A DNA stretch of 64,000 nt from Rhodoblastus sp. 17X3 (GCF_030056575.1 NZ_JASHHX010000016.1:29246-93245); one strand, 5' to 3'; positions 8,684 through 18,284 are shown, counted from the stretch's first letter. The notes: generated from the sequence alone by a model not told the origin. Program-made: numbers and translations.

Positions 8684-9613
8684 ATGGCCCGTTCCGCCTC
8701 CCCTTTCACTGGCGTTCGCCGCGCCGCGCTTGTCCTTTCGTTCTGCGCGACGGCGCTGACCCCCGCGCTGGCCCAGACTCCCGCTCCGGCCCCCGCACCC
8801 GCCCCGGCTCAAGCGCCCGCGAAGGCCACGAACAAGGTGCTGGCGACCGTCAATGGCTCGGACATCACTGAACTGGACGTCGCCCAGGCGCGCGAGGACG
8901 TGGGCTCGACCCTGCCCAAGCAGATGAACGACGCCGCCCGTGACAAGGCCCTGCTGGATTATGTCATCGACCTCAAGCTTGTGACGCAGAAGGCCATCAC
9001 CGAGAAGATGGACCAGACGCCCGATTTCCAGAAGAAGATGATCTATTATCGCGAAAAGCTGCTGATGGAAGGCTATCTCGGCCAGGTCGCCAAGGACAGC
9101 ACCACCGACGCGGCGATGAAGGCGACCTATGACGAGGCCGCCAAGGCGCAGAAGCCGGAAATCGAGATTCACGCCCTGCATATTCTCGTCCCGACCGAGG
9201 ACGAGGCCAAGACGGTCGAGAAGCGCCTGAAGGCGGGCGAGGATTTCGGCAAGCTCGCCGATGAACTGTCCAAGGATCCCGGCTCCAAGGGCGGCGATCT
9301 CGGCTGGTTCACCAAGGACCGCATGGTGCCGGAATTCGCCGACGCCGCCTACAAGCTTGAGCCCGGCCAGGTCTCCGACCCGGTCAAGACCCAGTTCGGC
9401 TGGCATGTCATCAAGGTGCTGGACAAGCGCACGAAGCCCTTCCCGCCGATGGATCAGGTCAAGGATCAGCTCGAGCGTTTCGTGGCCCAGCGCGCGCAGA
9501 GCGAGGCGATCCTGAAACTGCGCGAGGCCGCCAAGATCACCCGCACGGACGAGCCGAAGGCGGATGAGGCCAAGCCCGACGCCGCCAAGCCGGCCGAAGC
9601 GCCGAAGAAGTAA
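8684..9613 (+). CDS. Periplasmic peptidylprolyl isomerase, PpiC/SurA type
   Basis: 309 residues. A signal peptide (AALVLSFCATALTPALAQ) is followed by a repetitive Pro/Ala linker (APAPAPAPAPAQAPA), a helical SurA_N-like region (about 55-145) and a parvulin domain (about 155-265) with IHALHILVPTEDEAK, FGKLADELSKDPGSKGGDLG and FGWHVIKVLDKR. The C-terminal tail is Lys/Ala/Asp-rich. It probably folds outer-membrane proteins in the periplasm. The ATG at 8684 has an AGGAAG ribosome-binding sequence and starts the signal peptide directly. A strong terminator follows. Confidence 0.93.
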   Translation: MARSASPFTGVRRAALVLSFCATALTPALAQTPAPAPAPAPAQAPAKATNKVLATVNGSDITELDVAQAREDVGSTLPKQMNDAARDKALLDYVIDLKLVTQKAITEKMDQTPDFQKKMIYYREKLLMEGYLGQVAKDSTTDAAMKATYDEAAKAQKPEIEIHALHILVPTEDEAKTVEKRLKAGEDFGKLADELSKDPGSKGGDLGWFTKDRMVPEFADAAYKLEPGQVSDPVKTQFGWHVIKVLDKRTKPFPPMDQVKDQLERFVAQRAQSEAILKLREAAKITRTDEPKADEAKPDAAKPAEAPKK

Positions 9614-9624
9614 GCCAGAGATCG

Positions 9625-9650
9625 AGAAGCCCCGCTCCGGCGGGGCTTCT
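9625..9650 (+). terminator. Rho-independent terminator after the PPIase gene
   Basis: A 10-11 bp perfect stem (gaagccccgc / gcggggcttc) with a 4-nt loop, followed by a short T-rich stretch. It ends exactly where the convergent anti-sigma gene ends. Confidence 0.85.
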
Positions 9651-10424
9651 TCATTTGGCGCGCGGCTCTTCCCGCTCCGCTGCGACGGCGGCGCGGAACG
9701 CCGCGACGAAATCCGCCAGTTCGGTCTCCGGCAGATCCGTCACCGCGACATAGGAGCGGTCGAAATCGCTCCAGCGCGCGACATGATAGCCGTCGAGCCG
9801 GCTGGTCGCGATCGTTTCGCCTGCGCCTCCCGACAGCGGCAGTTCCGTCACTTCAATGCGATGTTCGCGGCGGCGATAGACGAGCGTTGGCGCGATTCGT
9901 CCGTCCAGCGCCTCGACCCGGCCGCCAATGAGCGGAAAGCCGGCCGAGGCGAGATCCACGGCGGCGACAGCCAGCGGGGCGCGGCTGGCGAGCCAGGGTT
10001 TCACCACATGGCGGTCGCTGGTGGCGACATCCACGCTTTGGCCGCCGATCTGCGTGCGCATGAAGGCGGAAACGAGGGCGCGCTCGTCCTGCGGCTGCGC
10101 TGGGCGCAACAGGCCGCCGCCATAGCCGAGAAGCGCGCCGAGCAACAGGCTGGCCGCCAAAGCGGGCGGCGGCGCGGAAAAGAGCCATGGCCTCTGACGC
10201 GGCGGCGCGCCGAGCGCGGCCATGCGGGCGCGCAGATGCGCCGGCGCAGGCTCGATCGGCGCGGCGCGGCGCAGGGCTTCTTCCAGCGAGGCCATGCGGG
10301 CGAATTCGGCGGCCAGCGCCGGATCTTCGGCGCAGGCGCGCTCGAAAGCGAGCATTCCGGCGGCGTCGAGTTCGCCGTCCAGCGCCGCCTGAAGCCGCAG
10401 GGCTTTTTCGTCCGCCTCCGTCAC
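9651..10424 (-). CDS. Transmembrane anti-sigma factor
   Basis: 257 residues. The cytoplasmic part (1-95) begins with a zinc-less anti-sigma-like helix pair (LRLQAALDGELDAAGMLAFE), followed by one membrane span near 97-116 (LAASLLLGALLGYGGGLL). The periplasmic part has SDRHVVKPWLASR and GFPLIGGRVEAL, typical of the anti-sigma family paired with ECF factors in alphaproteobacteria. Its start overlaps the stop of the sigma gene as ATGA, so the two are translationally coupled. It should hold the sigma factor inactive at the membrane until a periplasmic or envelope signal arrives. Confidence 0.87.
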   Translation of the reverse strand: MTEADEKALRLQAALDGELDAAGMLAFERACAEDPALAAEFARMASLEEALRRAAPIEPAPAHLRARMAALGAPPRQRPWLFSAPPPALAASLLLGALLGYGGGLLRPAQPQDERALVSAFMRTQIGGQSVDVATSDRHVVKPWLASRAPLAVAAVDLASAGFPLIGGRVEALDGRIAPTLVYRRREHRIEVTELPLSGGAGETIATSRLDGYHVARWSDFDRSYVAVTDLPETELADFVAAFRAAVAAEREEPRAK

Positions 10425-10960
10425 TTTTTTGCTCCCAAGGCTTGGGCCAGAGCCGCGCGGGCCCGCGCGAGGCGCGACATCACGGTGCCGACTGGCGCCG
10501 CCGTAGCCACGGCGATGTCGCGGTAGCTCAGGCCATGCACCGCGCGCATCAGCAGGGTTTCGCGCAGGGCCAGCGGCAATTCTGCGAGCGCGCCGCGCAG
10601 GGCCGCGCCTTCGTCGGCGGCGATCAGCCGCGTTTCGGCGTCGGGTCCCGGCTCGGCGGCCGAAAGCCGCCCGTCGCGTTCGAGATCGCCGATATCGGCC
10701 GGGCTTGGCGGCGCGCGGCGGCTCAGAAAGGTCAGCGCGACATTGCGCGTGATCGTCAGCATCCAGGCGCGCGGCTTTTCAACCTGCTGGGTCTCAAGCG
10801 CCGCCAGCGCCCGGAGGCAGGCCTCCTGCACGATGTCTTCCGCGTCGGCGCCGTTGCCCGCCAGCGATTTGGCAAGCGAATAAGCCGCGTCGAGATGGGG
10901 TAGCGCGACGGCGGCGAAGCGCCGCCGCGCCAGATCGCTGGCGGTCACGAACGAGCGCAC
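10421..10960 (-). CDS. ECF-type RNA polymerase sigma factor
   Basis: 179 residues with sigma region 2 (LAKSLAGNGADAEDIVQEAC, then PRAWMLTITRNVALTFLSRR) and region 4 (LAELPLALRETLLMRAVHGL, SYRDIAVATAAPVGTVMSRL). It has no regions 1 or 3, so it is an ECF factor. It lies third in the operon metallophosphoesterase - cytochrome c - sigma - anti-sigma, starting 6 bp after the cytochrome gene. The operon probably autoregulates; I could not identify the sigma's own -35 box without a genome comparison. Confidence 0.92.
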   Translation of the reverse strand: MRSFVTASDLARRRFAAVALPHLDAAYSLAKSLAGNGADAEDIVQEACLRALAALETQQVEKPRAWMLTITRNVALTFLSRRAPPSPADIGDLERDGRLSAAEPGPDAETRLIAADEGAALRGALAELPLALRETLLMRAVHGLSYRDIAVATAAPVGTVMSRLARARAALAQALGAKK

Positions 10961-10966
10961 TCCAAT

Positions 10967-11332
10967 TCAGCGGGCGCGCGTCTTCAGAAATTCGATGACG
11001 TCGGCGCGATCCTGCTCATTGTCGAGATGATAGAACATTTTTGCTCCGGGCAGGAATTTTTGCGGATCGGCGAGCCATTGGTCGAGCGTCTTTTCGTCCC
11101 AGGCGACGTTCGAGTTTTTCAGCGCGTCGGAATAGGAATAATCCGGCAGCGATCCCGCCTTGCGGCCATAGACGCCGCGATGGCGCGGGCCGACTTCATT
11201 CTTGTCCAGCGAGTGGCAGTCCTGACAGCCCTCATACAAGGCCTCCCCGCGCGTCGCGTCGCCCGCCGCCAAGGCGGCGGAGGGCAGGATGAAGGCGGCG
11301 CCGAGCGCCAGCAGCAAGATGGATTTGTTCAT
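10967..11332 (-). CDS. Class I cytochrome c, periplasmic
   Basis: 121 residues. A signal peptide (LLLALGAAFILPSAALA) precedes a single haem-binding motif CQDCH (about residues 36-40) and a downstream LPGAKMFYH, whose Met is the probable axial ligand. The sequence VGPRHRGVYGRKAG is typical of cytochrome c2/c550-like proteins. It starts 8 bp after the metallophosphoesterase gene and sits 6 bp before the sigma factor, so an electron-transfer protein is produced together with its putative regulators. Confidence 0.92.
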   Translation of the reverse strand: MNKSILLLALGAAFILPSAALAAGDATRGEALYEGCQDCHSLDKNEVGPRHRGVYGRKAGSLPDYSYSDALKNSNVAWDEKTLDQWLADPQKFLPGAKMFYHLDNEQDRADVIEFLKTRAR

Positions 11333-11340
11333 GTCCCGCC

Positions 11341-12279
11341 TCACCCTGCGAGCGTCGAATCTGTGATGGCGAGATGCGCATTGCCGGGCGCATAAACGAC
11401 GTCGGTGATGCCGAGCACGCTGCGCAATTGCCCGGGGGGCACTTTCAACGGGCCGGGCGCGGGCGCCGTTCCGGGCGCCGGCTGCGGAAAGGCCGTCGAG
11501 CGCGCGGTATGGAAGGTCGCGTTGCCCTCGATCTTCTGCATGGTCTGATGAATATGGCCGTTGAGCACGGTGAGCGAGCCGAAGCGGGCGAGCAGCGCGA
11601 GCGCGGCCAGCGAATCCTGCGTGCCCCAGCCCCATTCCGGCGCGATGGTCCAAAGCGGAATATGGCAGAACACGACGATGGGGGTGGAATCGGTCTTGTC
11701 GCGCAGATCGTCGGCGAGCCATGCGAGCTGCGCGCCGCCGAGCGAGCCGAGGCCATTGGCCTTGAGGTCCGTGACATTGTTGAGCGAGATGAAATGCACG
11801 CCCTTATGGTCGAAGGAGTAATAAGCTCCGTCGCGCGCGCCCTTGCCGAAGCGCTCCATATAGGCCTTGGCCGTGGCCGCATCGAGGATGTCATGTTCGC
11901 CGGGCGCGTAATGCACGTCGAGCTTGAGCCGCGCGATGGATTTGAGCGCGATGTCGAATTGCTCCGGCGTGGCGGTGTGGGTGATGTCGCCGGTATGGAT
12001 GATGAAATCGGGCGGCGACGGCAGCGCGGCGATCTTGTCCAGCGCCTCGTTCAGCGTGGCGGCGGGGTCCGGATTGACCGGCTTGTCGAAGCCGATATGG
12101 CTGTCGGAAATCTGGACGAAGGTAAAGCCCGCGTCCTTGGCCTGCGCCGAGCCGAGCAGGCGCGAAACGGGCGCGCCGCCAGCAAAACTCCACACCATGC
12201 CCGTCCCGGCCCAGGCCATGCATTCCAGTAGTCGCCGGCGGCTTGGTCCGGCCTTCATCGCCTCGTCATGTTTCGCCAT
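11341..12279 (-). CDS. Tat-exported metallophosphoesterase
   Basis: 312 residues. A twin-arginine signal (SRRRLLECMAWAGTGMVWSF) is followed by a calcineurin-like phosphoesterase fold with the metal-ligand motifs QISDSHIGF, HTGDITH, GEHD, CHIPLW and LNGHIHQ. The C-terminal part is Pro-rich (PQPAPGTAPAPG). It probably acts in the periplasm on phosphate esters or cyclic nucleotides, with folded metal centres exported by Tat. It is the first gene of the cytochrome/ECF operon. Start chosen at 12279 so that the Tat motif is near the N-terminus. Confidence 0.88.
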   Translation of the reverse strand: MAKHDEAMKAGPSRRRLLECMAWAGTGMVWSFAGGAPVSRLLGSAQAKDAGFTFVQISDSHIGFDKPVNPDPAATLNEALDKIAALPSPPDFIIHTGDITHTATPEQFDIALKSIARLKLDVHYAPGEHDILDAATAKAYMERFGKGARDGAYYSFDHKGVHFISLNNVTDLKANGLGSLGGAQLAWLADDLRDKTDSTPIVVFCHIPLWTIAPEWGWGTQDSLAALALLARFGSLTVLNGHIHQTMQKIEGNATFHTARSTAFPQPAPGTAPAPGPLKVPPGQLRSVLGITDVVYAPGNAHLAITDSTLAG

Positions 12280-12452
12280 GAATCTCTCCGTATCGCAGGG
12301 TTGCGACTTAGAGACTCGAAGTGCGGGCGCTTTATTCCCCGAGGCGGAGAAATTTTCGCGAAAGAAGGGCGGCCTGCGGCGCCGATGCGACTTGACGCCC
12401 GGGCGCAAGGCGACGACTAATCCGCCCGCCGTAATTCTGAAGGGACAATCCC

Positions 12453-13700
12453 ATGGCCGCTGCCGCCCCTGTTTCTCCCCTCGCGCCGAAGGTTTTCGCC
12501 GAGCTTCCGCCGCTCGACGGCGTGCGTCTCGCCGCTGGCGCCGCCGGCATCCGCTATCAGGGCCGCACCGACGTGCTGCTGGCCGTGTTTGACCATGGCG
12601 CGACGGTCGCCGGCGTTTTCACCACCTCCAAATGCCCTTCCGCGCCGGTGGACTGGTGCCGCGAAAAACTGCGTGGCGGCCGCGCCCGCGCCTTGGTCGT
12701 CAATTCCGGCAACGCCAACGCCTTCACTGGCAAAGCCGGACGCGAGGCGGCCGAGCTGACGGCGAAGCTGGCGGCGAAGGCTGTCGGCGCGGATGAGGGT
12801 GAAATCTTCCTGGCCTCGACCGGGGTGATCGGCGAACCGCTCGACGCGACGAAATTCGAGGGCGTGCTGGACCGGCTGGCGAGCGAGGCGCGCCCCGAAG
12901 GCTGGCTCGACGCCGCCCGCGCCATCATGACCACCGACACTTTTCCCAAGGTCGCCACGGCCAAGGCCGAAATCGACGGCGTCGAGGTGACCATCAACGG
13001 CATGGCCAAGGGCGCGGGCATGATCGCGCCGGATATGGCGACCATGCTGTCCTATGTCTTCACCGACGCCGCGATCTCGTCCGAAGCGTTGCAGAAGTTG
13101 CTCTCGAAAGGCGTCAAGACCACGTTCAACGCCGTGACGGTCGACAGCGACACCTCGACTTCCGACACCTTGATGCTTTTCGCCACCGGCGCGGCGGAAA
13201 AGCGGGGCCAGAAGAAGGTCAAGAAGGCAGGCGACAAGCGCCTGAAGGATTTCGTCGCCAAGCTCGAAACGGTGTTGCTCGATCTCGCCCAGCAGGTGGC
13301 GCGCGACGGCGAAGGCGCGCGGAAATTCATTGAAGTGCGGGTGACTGGCGCCGAGGACGACAAGGCGGCCAAGCGAATCGCCTTTTCCATCGCCAATTCG
13401 CCGCTGGTGAAAACGGCGGCGGCGGGCGAGGACGCCAATTGGGGCCGTGTGGTCATGGCGGTTGGCAAGGCCGGCGAAAAGGCAGAGCGCGACCTGCTGT
13501 CGATCTGGTTCGGCGATATCCGTGTCGCCCATGAGGGCCGCCGCGACCCGGATTATGACGAGGCGGCGGCGAGCGCTGTCATGAAGCAAGACAAGATCGT
13601 GATTCGCGCCGATATCGGCGTCGGCAAGGGCGAGGCGACGGTCTGGACCTGCGACCTGACCAAGGAATATGTCGCTATCAACGGCGATTACCGCTCCTGA
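12453..13700 (+). CDS. argJ: Bifunctional glutamate N-acetyltransferase / N-acetylglutamate synthase
   Basis: 415 residues, standard ArgJ length. It transfers acetyl from N-acetylornithine to glutamate in arginine synthesis (cyclic pathway) and may also use acetyl-CoA. The self-cleavage site is in [18 protein letters not shown], where the Thr of MATML becomes the N-terminal nucleophile of the beta subunit. Other signatures: [37 protein letters not shown] and the terminal [11 protein letters not shown]. It is followed 13 bp later by mutT, an order common in Hyphomicrobiales. Confidence 0.97.
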   Translation: MAAAAPVSPLAPKVFAELPPLDGVRLAAGAAGIRYQGRTDVLLAVFDHGATVAGVFTTSKCPSAPVDWCREKLRGGRARALVVNSGNANAFTGKAGREAAELTAKLAAKAVGADEGEIFLASTGVIGEPLDATKFEGVLDRLASEARPEGWLDAARAIMTTDTFPKVATAKAEIDGVEVTINGMAKGAGMIAPDMATMLSYVFTDAAISSEALQKLLSKGVKTTFNAVTVDSDTSTSDTLMLFATGAAEKRGQKKVKKAGDKRLKDFVAKLETVLLDLAQQVARDGEGARKFIEVRVTGAEDDKAAKRIAFSIANSPLVKTAAAGEDANWGRVVMAVGKAGEKAERDLLSIWFGDIRVAHEGRRDPDYDEAAASAVMKQDKIVIRADIGVGKGEATVWTCDLTKEYVAINGDYRS

Positions 13701-13713
13701 GGCGCACTGAAAA

Positions 13714-14115
13714 ATGAAACTTCTGCTGGTCGTCGCGGCGGCTCTGATCGACGCCGACAATCGCGTGCTGGTGGCGCAGAGGCCCGAGGGGAAGAACCTC
13801 GCGGGTCTCTGGGAATTCCCCGGCGGCAAGGTGGATCCGGGCGAGCGGCCCGAACAGGCGCTGATTCGCGAGCTGCGTGAGGAGCTGGGCGTCGCGGTAA
13901 AGGAGCCCTGCCTCGCGCCCCTGACCTTCGCCAGCCACGCCTATGAGGATTTCCACCTGCTGATGCCGCTTTACGTCTGCCGGCGCTGGGAGGGCTTTGT
14001 GGCCTCGCGCGAGGGCCAGGCCTTGAAATGGCTGCGCCCCAATCAATTGCGTGACGTCCCGATGCCCCCGGCGGACGAACCGCTCATTCCGGCCCTGATT
14101 GAATTGCTGGCCTGA
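13714..14115 (+). CDS. mutT: (Deoxy)nucleoside triphosphate pyrophosphohydrolase, MutT type
   Basis: 133 residues with a full Nudix box, GGKVDPGERPEQALIRELRE followed by ELG. Flanking sequences (VLVAQRPEGKNLAGLWEFPG, WLRPNQL) match MutT-type 8-oxo-dGTP hydrolases that clean the nucleotide pool. It is 13 bp downstream of argJ and probably co-transcribed with it. Confidence 0.92.
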   Translation: MKLLLVVAAALIDADNRVLVAQRPEGKNLAGLWEFPGGKVDPGERPEQALIRELREELGVAVKEPCLAPLTFASHAYEDFHLLMPLYVCRRWEGFVASREGQALKWLRPNQLRDVPMPPADEPLIPALIELLA

Positions 14116-14277
14116 CCTGCGCGGTTCATTCAGGAACTATTCATGCTTTTGCGCATAAATACCCTTTCGCAACGCAGCATTGACGGAGCCTTAACGGCTC
14201 CTTAGATGATCGGGCGAAAAGAAGGCGCGGGCGTAAAATCTGCAAAATTCATAATGGAATCAATGCAGAAAAATGCC

Positions 14278-14299
14278 TAAAGTTCGGGCTTGAACTTTA
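14278..14299. promoter_or_regulatory. Perfect inverted repeat TAAAGTTC-N6-GAACTTTA
   Basis: Arms of 8 bp with a 6-bp spacer. It covers the candidate -35 box TTGAAC (14290-14295) of the GNAT gene and abuts a second palindrome, so it is likely to be an operator. Confidence 0.6.
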
Positions 14300-14316
14300 T
14301 GTTGCGATGCAACATA
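14298..14316. promoter_or_regulatory. Perfect inverted repeat TATGTTGC-GAT-GCAACATA
   Basis: Arms of 8 bp with a 3-bp spacer, overlapping the candidate -10 CATATT (14313-14318), which is 17 bp from TTGAAC. The TTGC-N3-GCAA core resembles the CTGC-N3-GCAG sites described for the PHA regulator PhaR; that assignment is tentative. Confidence 0.6.
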
Positions 14317-14396
14317 TTAGACTCTGACGTGAGGAAGCGTTTTCGGAGGTCCGAGCAACAGCGGCGCATTGCCGCGGAAGGACAAGGAATAACCAC

Positions 14397-14984
14397 ATGG
14401 AACAGATGATGATCCATGGCGGGGTCATACGCAGGTTATGGCCGGCCGATCTCTCGGCGTTTCGGGAGCATCTCTTGCGCCTTGATGCGCAGAGCCGGTT
14501 TGACCGCTACGCAATGTCGGTCAACGACGATTTTCTGATCCGCTATGCCGAGCGCTGCTTTGGCATCGACGACGTGATCTATGGCTATTACGTCGATGGC
14601 GTCTTGCGCGGCGCCGGCGAATTGCGGGCTGTCGGCAATAATATCATCGGCGGCTCCGTCGAGGCGGCGTTCAGCGTCGAGAAGGACTGGCGCCGCCGCG
14701 GCGTCGGCACCGAGCTGATGTCGCGCATCGTTCGCGCGGCCCGCAACCGCCGCGCCGACGCGCTCTATATGTCCTGCCTCGCGAGCAACGCCGCGATGCA
14801 GGCCCTGGCGAAGAAATTCTCTGCCGATCTGCGCTTCGAGACTGACGACATGACCGGGAAACTGGTCGCGCGCGATCCGACGCCGGCTTCGGTGTGGAGC
14901 GAATTCGCCGACAATGCGACGAGCTTCGCCACGGCCATGCTCGACCTGCAGACCCGCGTGTTCTCGCTGCAGCCGCGCGCGTAA
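14397..14984 (+). CDS. GNAT family N-acetyltransferase
   Basis: 195 residues with a GNAT core: SVEAAFSVEKDWRRRGVGTE contains the acetyl-CoA-binding V-x-x-x-x-RRRGVG loop, followed by LMSRIVRAARNRRADALYMS. The N-terminal IRRLWPADLSAFREHLLRL and the LDAQSRFDRY segment occur in stress- or cell-envelope-linked alphaproteobacterial GNAT proteins; the substrate is unknown. It is a single-gene unit with its own promoter overlapped by two perfect palindromes upstream and a strong terminator downstream. Confidence 0.85.
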   Translation: MEQMMIHGGVIRRLWPADLSAFREHLLRLDAQSRFDRYAMSVNDDFLIRYAERCFGIDDVIYGYYVDGVLRGAGELRAVGNNIIGGSVEAAFSVEKDWRRRGVGTELMSRIVRAARNRRADALYMSCLASNAAMQALAKKFSADLRFETDDMTGKLVARDPTPASVWSEFADNATSFATAMLDLQTRVFSLQPRA

Positions 14985-15053
14985 CGACAAGACAGGACCC
15001 GCCGCCCCGGCGACCGGCCCAAGAACCCGAAATGACCCCGGAATGATCAACGA

Positions 15054-15081
15054 AAAAGGCGCGCCTCACGGCGCGCCTTTT
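15054..15081. terminator. Bidirectional terminator between GNAT and sdhB
   Basis: A perfect 12-bp stem (aaaaggcgcgcc / ggcgcgcctttt) with a TCAC loop. The A and T runs at the two ends let it serve both the plus-strand GNAT gene and the convergent sdh operon. Confidence 0.9.
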
Positions 15082-15104
15082 GCGTTTGGACCTATGCGGC
15101 AGGT

Positions 15105-15884
15105 TCAGACCTGCCGCTCGATCATCATGTTCTTGATTTCCGCGATCGCCTTGGCCGGATTGAGGCTCTTCGGGCAGGCGCGGGCGCAGTTCATGATGGT
15201 GTGGCAGCGATAGAGCCGGAAGGGGTCTTCGAGATTGTCGAGACGCTCGCCGGTTGATTCGTCGCGCGAATCGATCAGCCAGCGATAGGCCTGCAGCAGG
15301 GCGGACGGACCGAGATAGCGGTCGCCGTTCCACCAGTAGGACGGGCAGGAGGTCGAGCAGCAGGCGCAGAGGATGCATTCATAGAGGCCGTCGAGCTTGC
15401 TGCGGTCCTCGGGCGATTGCAGCCATTCCTTTTCCGGCGCCGGGGTCGAGGTCTTGAGCCAGGGCTCAATCGCGGCGTGCTGGGCGTAGAAATTGGTCAG
15501 GTCCGGGACGAGGTCCTTGACCACCGGCATATGCGGCAGCGGATAGATCTTGACCGGCGCCTTCACATCGTCGATCGCGCGGGTGCAGGCGAGGGTGTTC
15601 TCGCCGTCGATATTCATGGCGCAGGAGCCGCAAATGCCTTCGCGGCAGGAGCGGCGCAGCGTCAGGGTCGGATCGACCTGGTTCTTGATGTAGAGCAGGG
15701 CGTCGAGAATCATCGGCCCGCAATCCTCGCGGTCGACGTAATAGGTGTCGATCGACGGATTGCGGCCGTCATCCGGGTTCCAGCGATAGATCTGGAATTC
15801 GGTGACCTTTTTGGCGTTGGCGGGCTTGGGCCAGCTCTTGCCGCGGCCGACAACGGAGTTCTTCGGTAGTGCGAGTTCAACCAT
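15105..15884 (-). CDS. sdhB: Succinate dehydrogenase iron-sulfur subunit
   Basis: 259 residues, complex II SdhB. The [2Fe-2S] ligands are in [22 protein letters not shown] (the first Cys sits in [12 protein letters not shown]), and the [4Fe-4S] and [3Fe-4S] ligands in [19 protein letters not shown] and [17 protein letters not shown]. It passes electrons from SdhA flavin to ubiquinone at the cytoplasmic face of the membrane. It is the last gene of sdhCDAB. Confidence 0.97.
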   Translation of the reverse strand: MVELALPKNSVVGRGKSWPKPANAKKVTEFQIYRWNPDDGRNPSIDTYYVDREDCGPMILDALLYIKNQVDPTLTLRRSCREGICGSCAMNIDGENTLACTRAIDDVKAPVKIYPLPHMPVVKDLVPDLTNFYAQHAAIEPWLKTSTPAPEKEWLQSPEDRSKLDGLYECILCACCSTSCPSYWWNGDRYLGPSALLQAYRWLIDSRDESTGERLDNLEDPFRLYRCHTIMNCARACPKSLNPAKAIAEIKNMMIERQV

Positions 15885-15985
15885 CGGGATTGCTCTCTCT
15901 CATCGCGCCGCCCGAGGGCGTGTTTCTTGGCGAGAATTTTGGCGAGAAATGGTGGGCCGGGGCTTGGCCCCGGCCGGGATTGACC

Positions 15986-17818
15986 TCAGTACACGCGGGC
16001 TTTCGGCTCGATATAGCTGACTTCGTCGGTCATGGTGTAGTTGTGCACCGGGCGGTAATCGATGTTCACGGTCTTGGCCGCGTCATCGATGGTCGCCAGG
16101 GTATGCTTCATCCAGTTGACGTCGTCGCGGTTCGCATAATCCTCGCGGGCGTGGGCGCCGCGCGATTCCTTGCGGTTTTCGGCGCCGACCATGGTGACCG
16201 CCGCCTGCACGATCAGATTGTCGAACTCCAGCGTTTCGAGCAGGTCCGAGTTCCAGATCAGCGAACGGTCGGTAACGCGAAGATCGTCGCGGCCCTGCCA
16301 CACGTCATGGATGAGCTTCACGCCTTCTTCCAGAACCTCGCCAGTGCGATAGACCGCGCAATTGTTCTGCATGACTTTCTGCATCCGCAGGCGCAGTTCG
16401 GCGGTCGGCGTGCCGCCATTGGCGTGGCGGTAATGGTCGAGGCGCGACAGGGCGAGATCGGCCGAGTTCTCCGGCAGATTGTCCTGCTTGGCGCCCGCCT
16501 TGACGATTTCCGCGGCGCGGAGGCCCGCTGCGCGGCCGAACACCACGAGATCGATCAGCGAGTTGGAGCCGAGACGGTTCGCGCCGTGCACGGACACGCA
16601 GGCGGCCTCGCCGAGCGCCATCAGGCCGGGCACCACCACGTCGGGATTGTCGCCCTTCTTGGTCAGCACTTCGCCGTGGTAGTTCGTCTGGATGCCGCCC
16701 ATGTTGTAGTGGACGGTCGGCAGGACCGGGATCGGCTCGCGGGTGACGTCCACGCCGGCGAAAATCTTGGCGCTTTCCGAAATGCCGGGCAGGCGCTCGT
16801 GCAGGATTTTCGGATCGAGATGGTCAAGATGCAGGAAGATGTGATCCTTGTTCTTGCCCACGCCGCGGCCTTCGCGGATTTCCATGGTCATCGCGCGCGA
16901 GACCATGTCGCGCGGCGCCAAATCCTTCACGGACGGCGCATAGCGCTCCATGAAGCGCTCGCCGGCCGAATTGGTCAGGTAGCCGCCTTCGCCGCGCGCG
17001 CCCTCGGTGATCAGGCAGCCCGCGCCGTAAATGCCGGTCGGGTGGAACTGCACGAATTCGAGGTCCTGCAGCGGCAGGCCCGCGCGCAGAACCATGCCGC
17101 CGCCGTCGCCGGTGCAGGTATGGGCCGAGGTGGCGGAGAAATAGGAGCGGCCATAGCCGCCGGTCGCCAGGATGACGAGCTGGGCGCGGAAGCGATGGAT
17201 CGTGCCGTCGTCCATTTTCAGACAGACGACGCCGCGGCAGCGGCCTTCCGCGTCCATGATCAGGTCGATCGCGAAATATTCGATGAAGAACTCGGTCGAG
17301 TTCTTCAGGGCCTGGCCATAAAGCGTGTGCAGCATGGCGTGGCCGGTGCGGTCGGCGGCGGCGCAGGTGCGCTGGGCGGGCGGGCCGCGGCCGAAATCGG
17401 TAGTCATGCCGCCGAACGGGCGCTGATAGATCTTGCCGTCCACGGTGCGGGAGAAGGGCACGCCCCAATGCTCCAGCTCATAGACGGCGGCCGGCGCGTT
17501 GCGGCAGAGATATTCGATCGCGTCCTGGTCTCCGAGCCAGTCGGAGCCCTTGACGGTGTCGTACATGTGCCATTTCCAGTTGTCCGGACCCATATTGGCC
17601 AGCGAGGCGGCGACGCCGCCCTGAGCCGCCACGGTGTGCGAACGCGTGGGGAAGACTTTGGAAATGCAGGCTGTGCGCAGGCCCGCCTGCGAGCAGCCGA
17701 CGGTGGCGCGCAGACCCGCGCCGCCCGCTCCGACCACCACGACGTCGAAAGTGTGGTCCACGATCGGATAGGCCTTGCCGCCGATGGCCGCCTTGGCGGG
17801 GGCGTCGTTCGATGCCAT
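15986..17818 (-). CDS. sdhA: Succinate dehydrogenase flavoprotein subunit
   Basis: 610 residues, usual for alphaproteobacterial SdhA. The Rossmann motif [12 protein letters not shown] binds FAD, and the His in [10 protein letters not shown] is the covalent flavin attachment site. Active-site segments include [20 protein letters not shown] and [17 protein letters not shown]. The C-terminal helical domain ends [11 protein letters not shown]. It oxidises succinate to fumarate in the TCA cycle. It lies 66 bp after sdhD and 101 bp before sdhB. Confidence 0.97.
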   Translation of the reverse strand: MASNDAPAKAAIGGKAYPIVDHTFDVVVVGAGGAGLRATVGCSQAGLRTACISKVFPTRSHTVAAQGGVAASLANMGPDNWKWHMYDTVKGSDWLGDQDAIEYLCRNAPAAVYELEHWGVPFSRTVDGKIYQRPFGGMTTDFGRGPPAQRTCAAADRTGHAMLHTLYGQALKNSTEFFIEYFAIDLIMDAEGRCRGVVCLKMDDGTIHRFRAQLVILATGGYGRSYFSATSAHTCTGDGGGMVLRAGLPLQDLEFVQFHPTGIYGAGCLITEGARGEGGYLTNSAGERFMERYAPSVKDLAPRDMVSRAMTMEIREGRGVGKNKDHIFLHLDHLDPKILHERLPGISESAKIFAGVDVTREPIPVLPTVHYNMGGIQTNYHGEVLTKKGDNPDVVVPGLMALGEAACVSVHGANRLGSNSLIDLVVFGRAAGLRAAEIVKAGAKQDNLPENSADLALSRLDHYRHANGGTPTAELRLRMQKVMQNNCAVYRTGEVLEEGVKLIHDVWQGRDDLRVTDRSLIWNSDLLETLEFDNLIVQAAVTMVGAENRKESRGAHAREDYANRDDVNWMKHTLATIDDAAKTVNIDYRPVHNYTMTDEVSYIEPKARVY

Positions 17819-17884
17819 TGGATGAACCCTTAGCGAGAAATTGCGGACGCCGGGGCGGCGGGAAGCCGCGCCCGGAAACGGGAA

Positions 17885-18274
17885 TCAGGTGAAGCTGAGG
17901 CGCAGCACCGCATAGACGGAGGCGGCGCCCAGAACGAGGCCGAAGCAGGTATTGGCCATCAGGGCCAGGTGCTTGGCGTGCGTCCCGTGGATATAGTCCT
18001 CGATGATGACCTGCATGCCGAGCGTCATGTGATAGATCCCGACGCCGACGAAGAGCAGCAACAGGATGGCGGGGCAGGGCGAGCCGAGCAGGATGCGCGC
18101 GCTCTGGAAGTCCCGGCCGGCGAGCGACAGCACGATCAGGATGAAGGCGATCGTCAGCGGCAGCAGCGCGAAGGAGGTCAGCCGCATCAGCCAGGCGTGA
18201 TGCGTGCCCGACTTGGCCGATCCGAGAAAACTGACCCGCGCGCGGGGCGTTAGGAGAGTGGATTTCTGAGCCAT
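17885..18274 (-). CDS. sdhD: Succinate dehydrogenase membrane anchor subunit
   Basis: 129 residues with three hydrophobic spans (about 32-53, 61-83 and 103-124). The haem/quinone-site pattern is HMTLGMQVIIEDYIHG, characteristic of alphaproteobacterial SdhD; the N-terminal VSFLGSAKSGTHHAWLMRLT is also family-typical. It lies 10 bp after sdhC. Confidence 0.93.
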   Translation of the reverse strand: MAQKSTLLTPRARVSFLGSAKSGTHHAWLMRLTSFALLPLTIAFILIVLSLAGRDFQSARILLGSPCPAILLLLFVGVGIYHMTLGMQVIIEDYIHGTHAKHLALMANTCFGLVLGAASVYAVLRLSFT

Positions 18275-18284
18275 GGAGCAAGCC

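Noticed and set aside
15869..17833. Plus-strand 654-codon open frame
   Set aside because: Antisense to sdhA; no recognisable domains, composition of a shadow frame.
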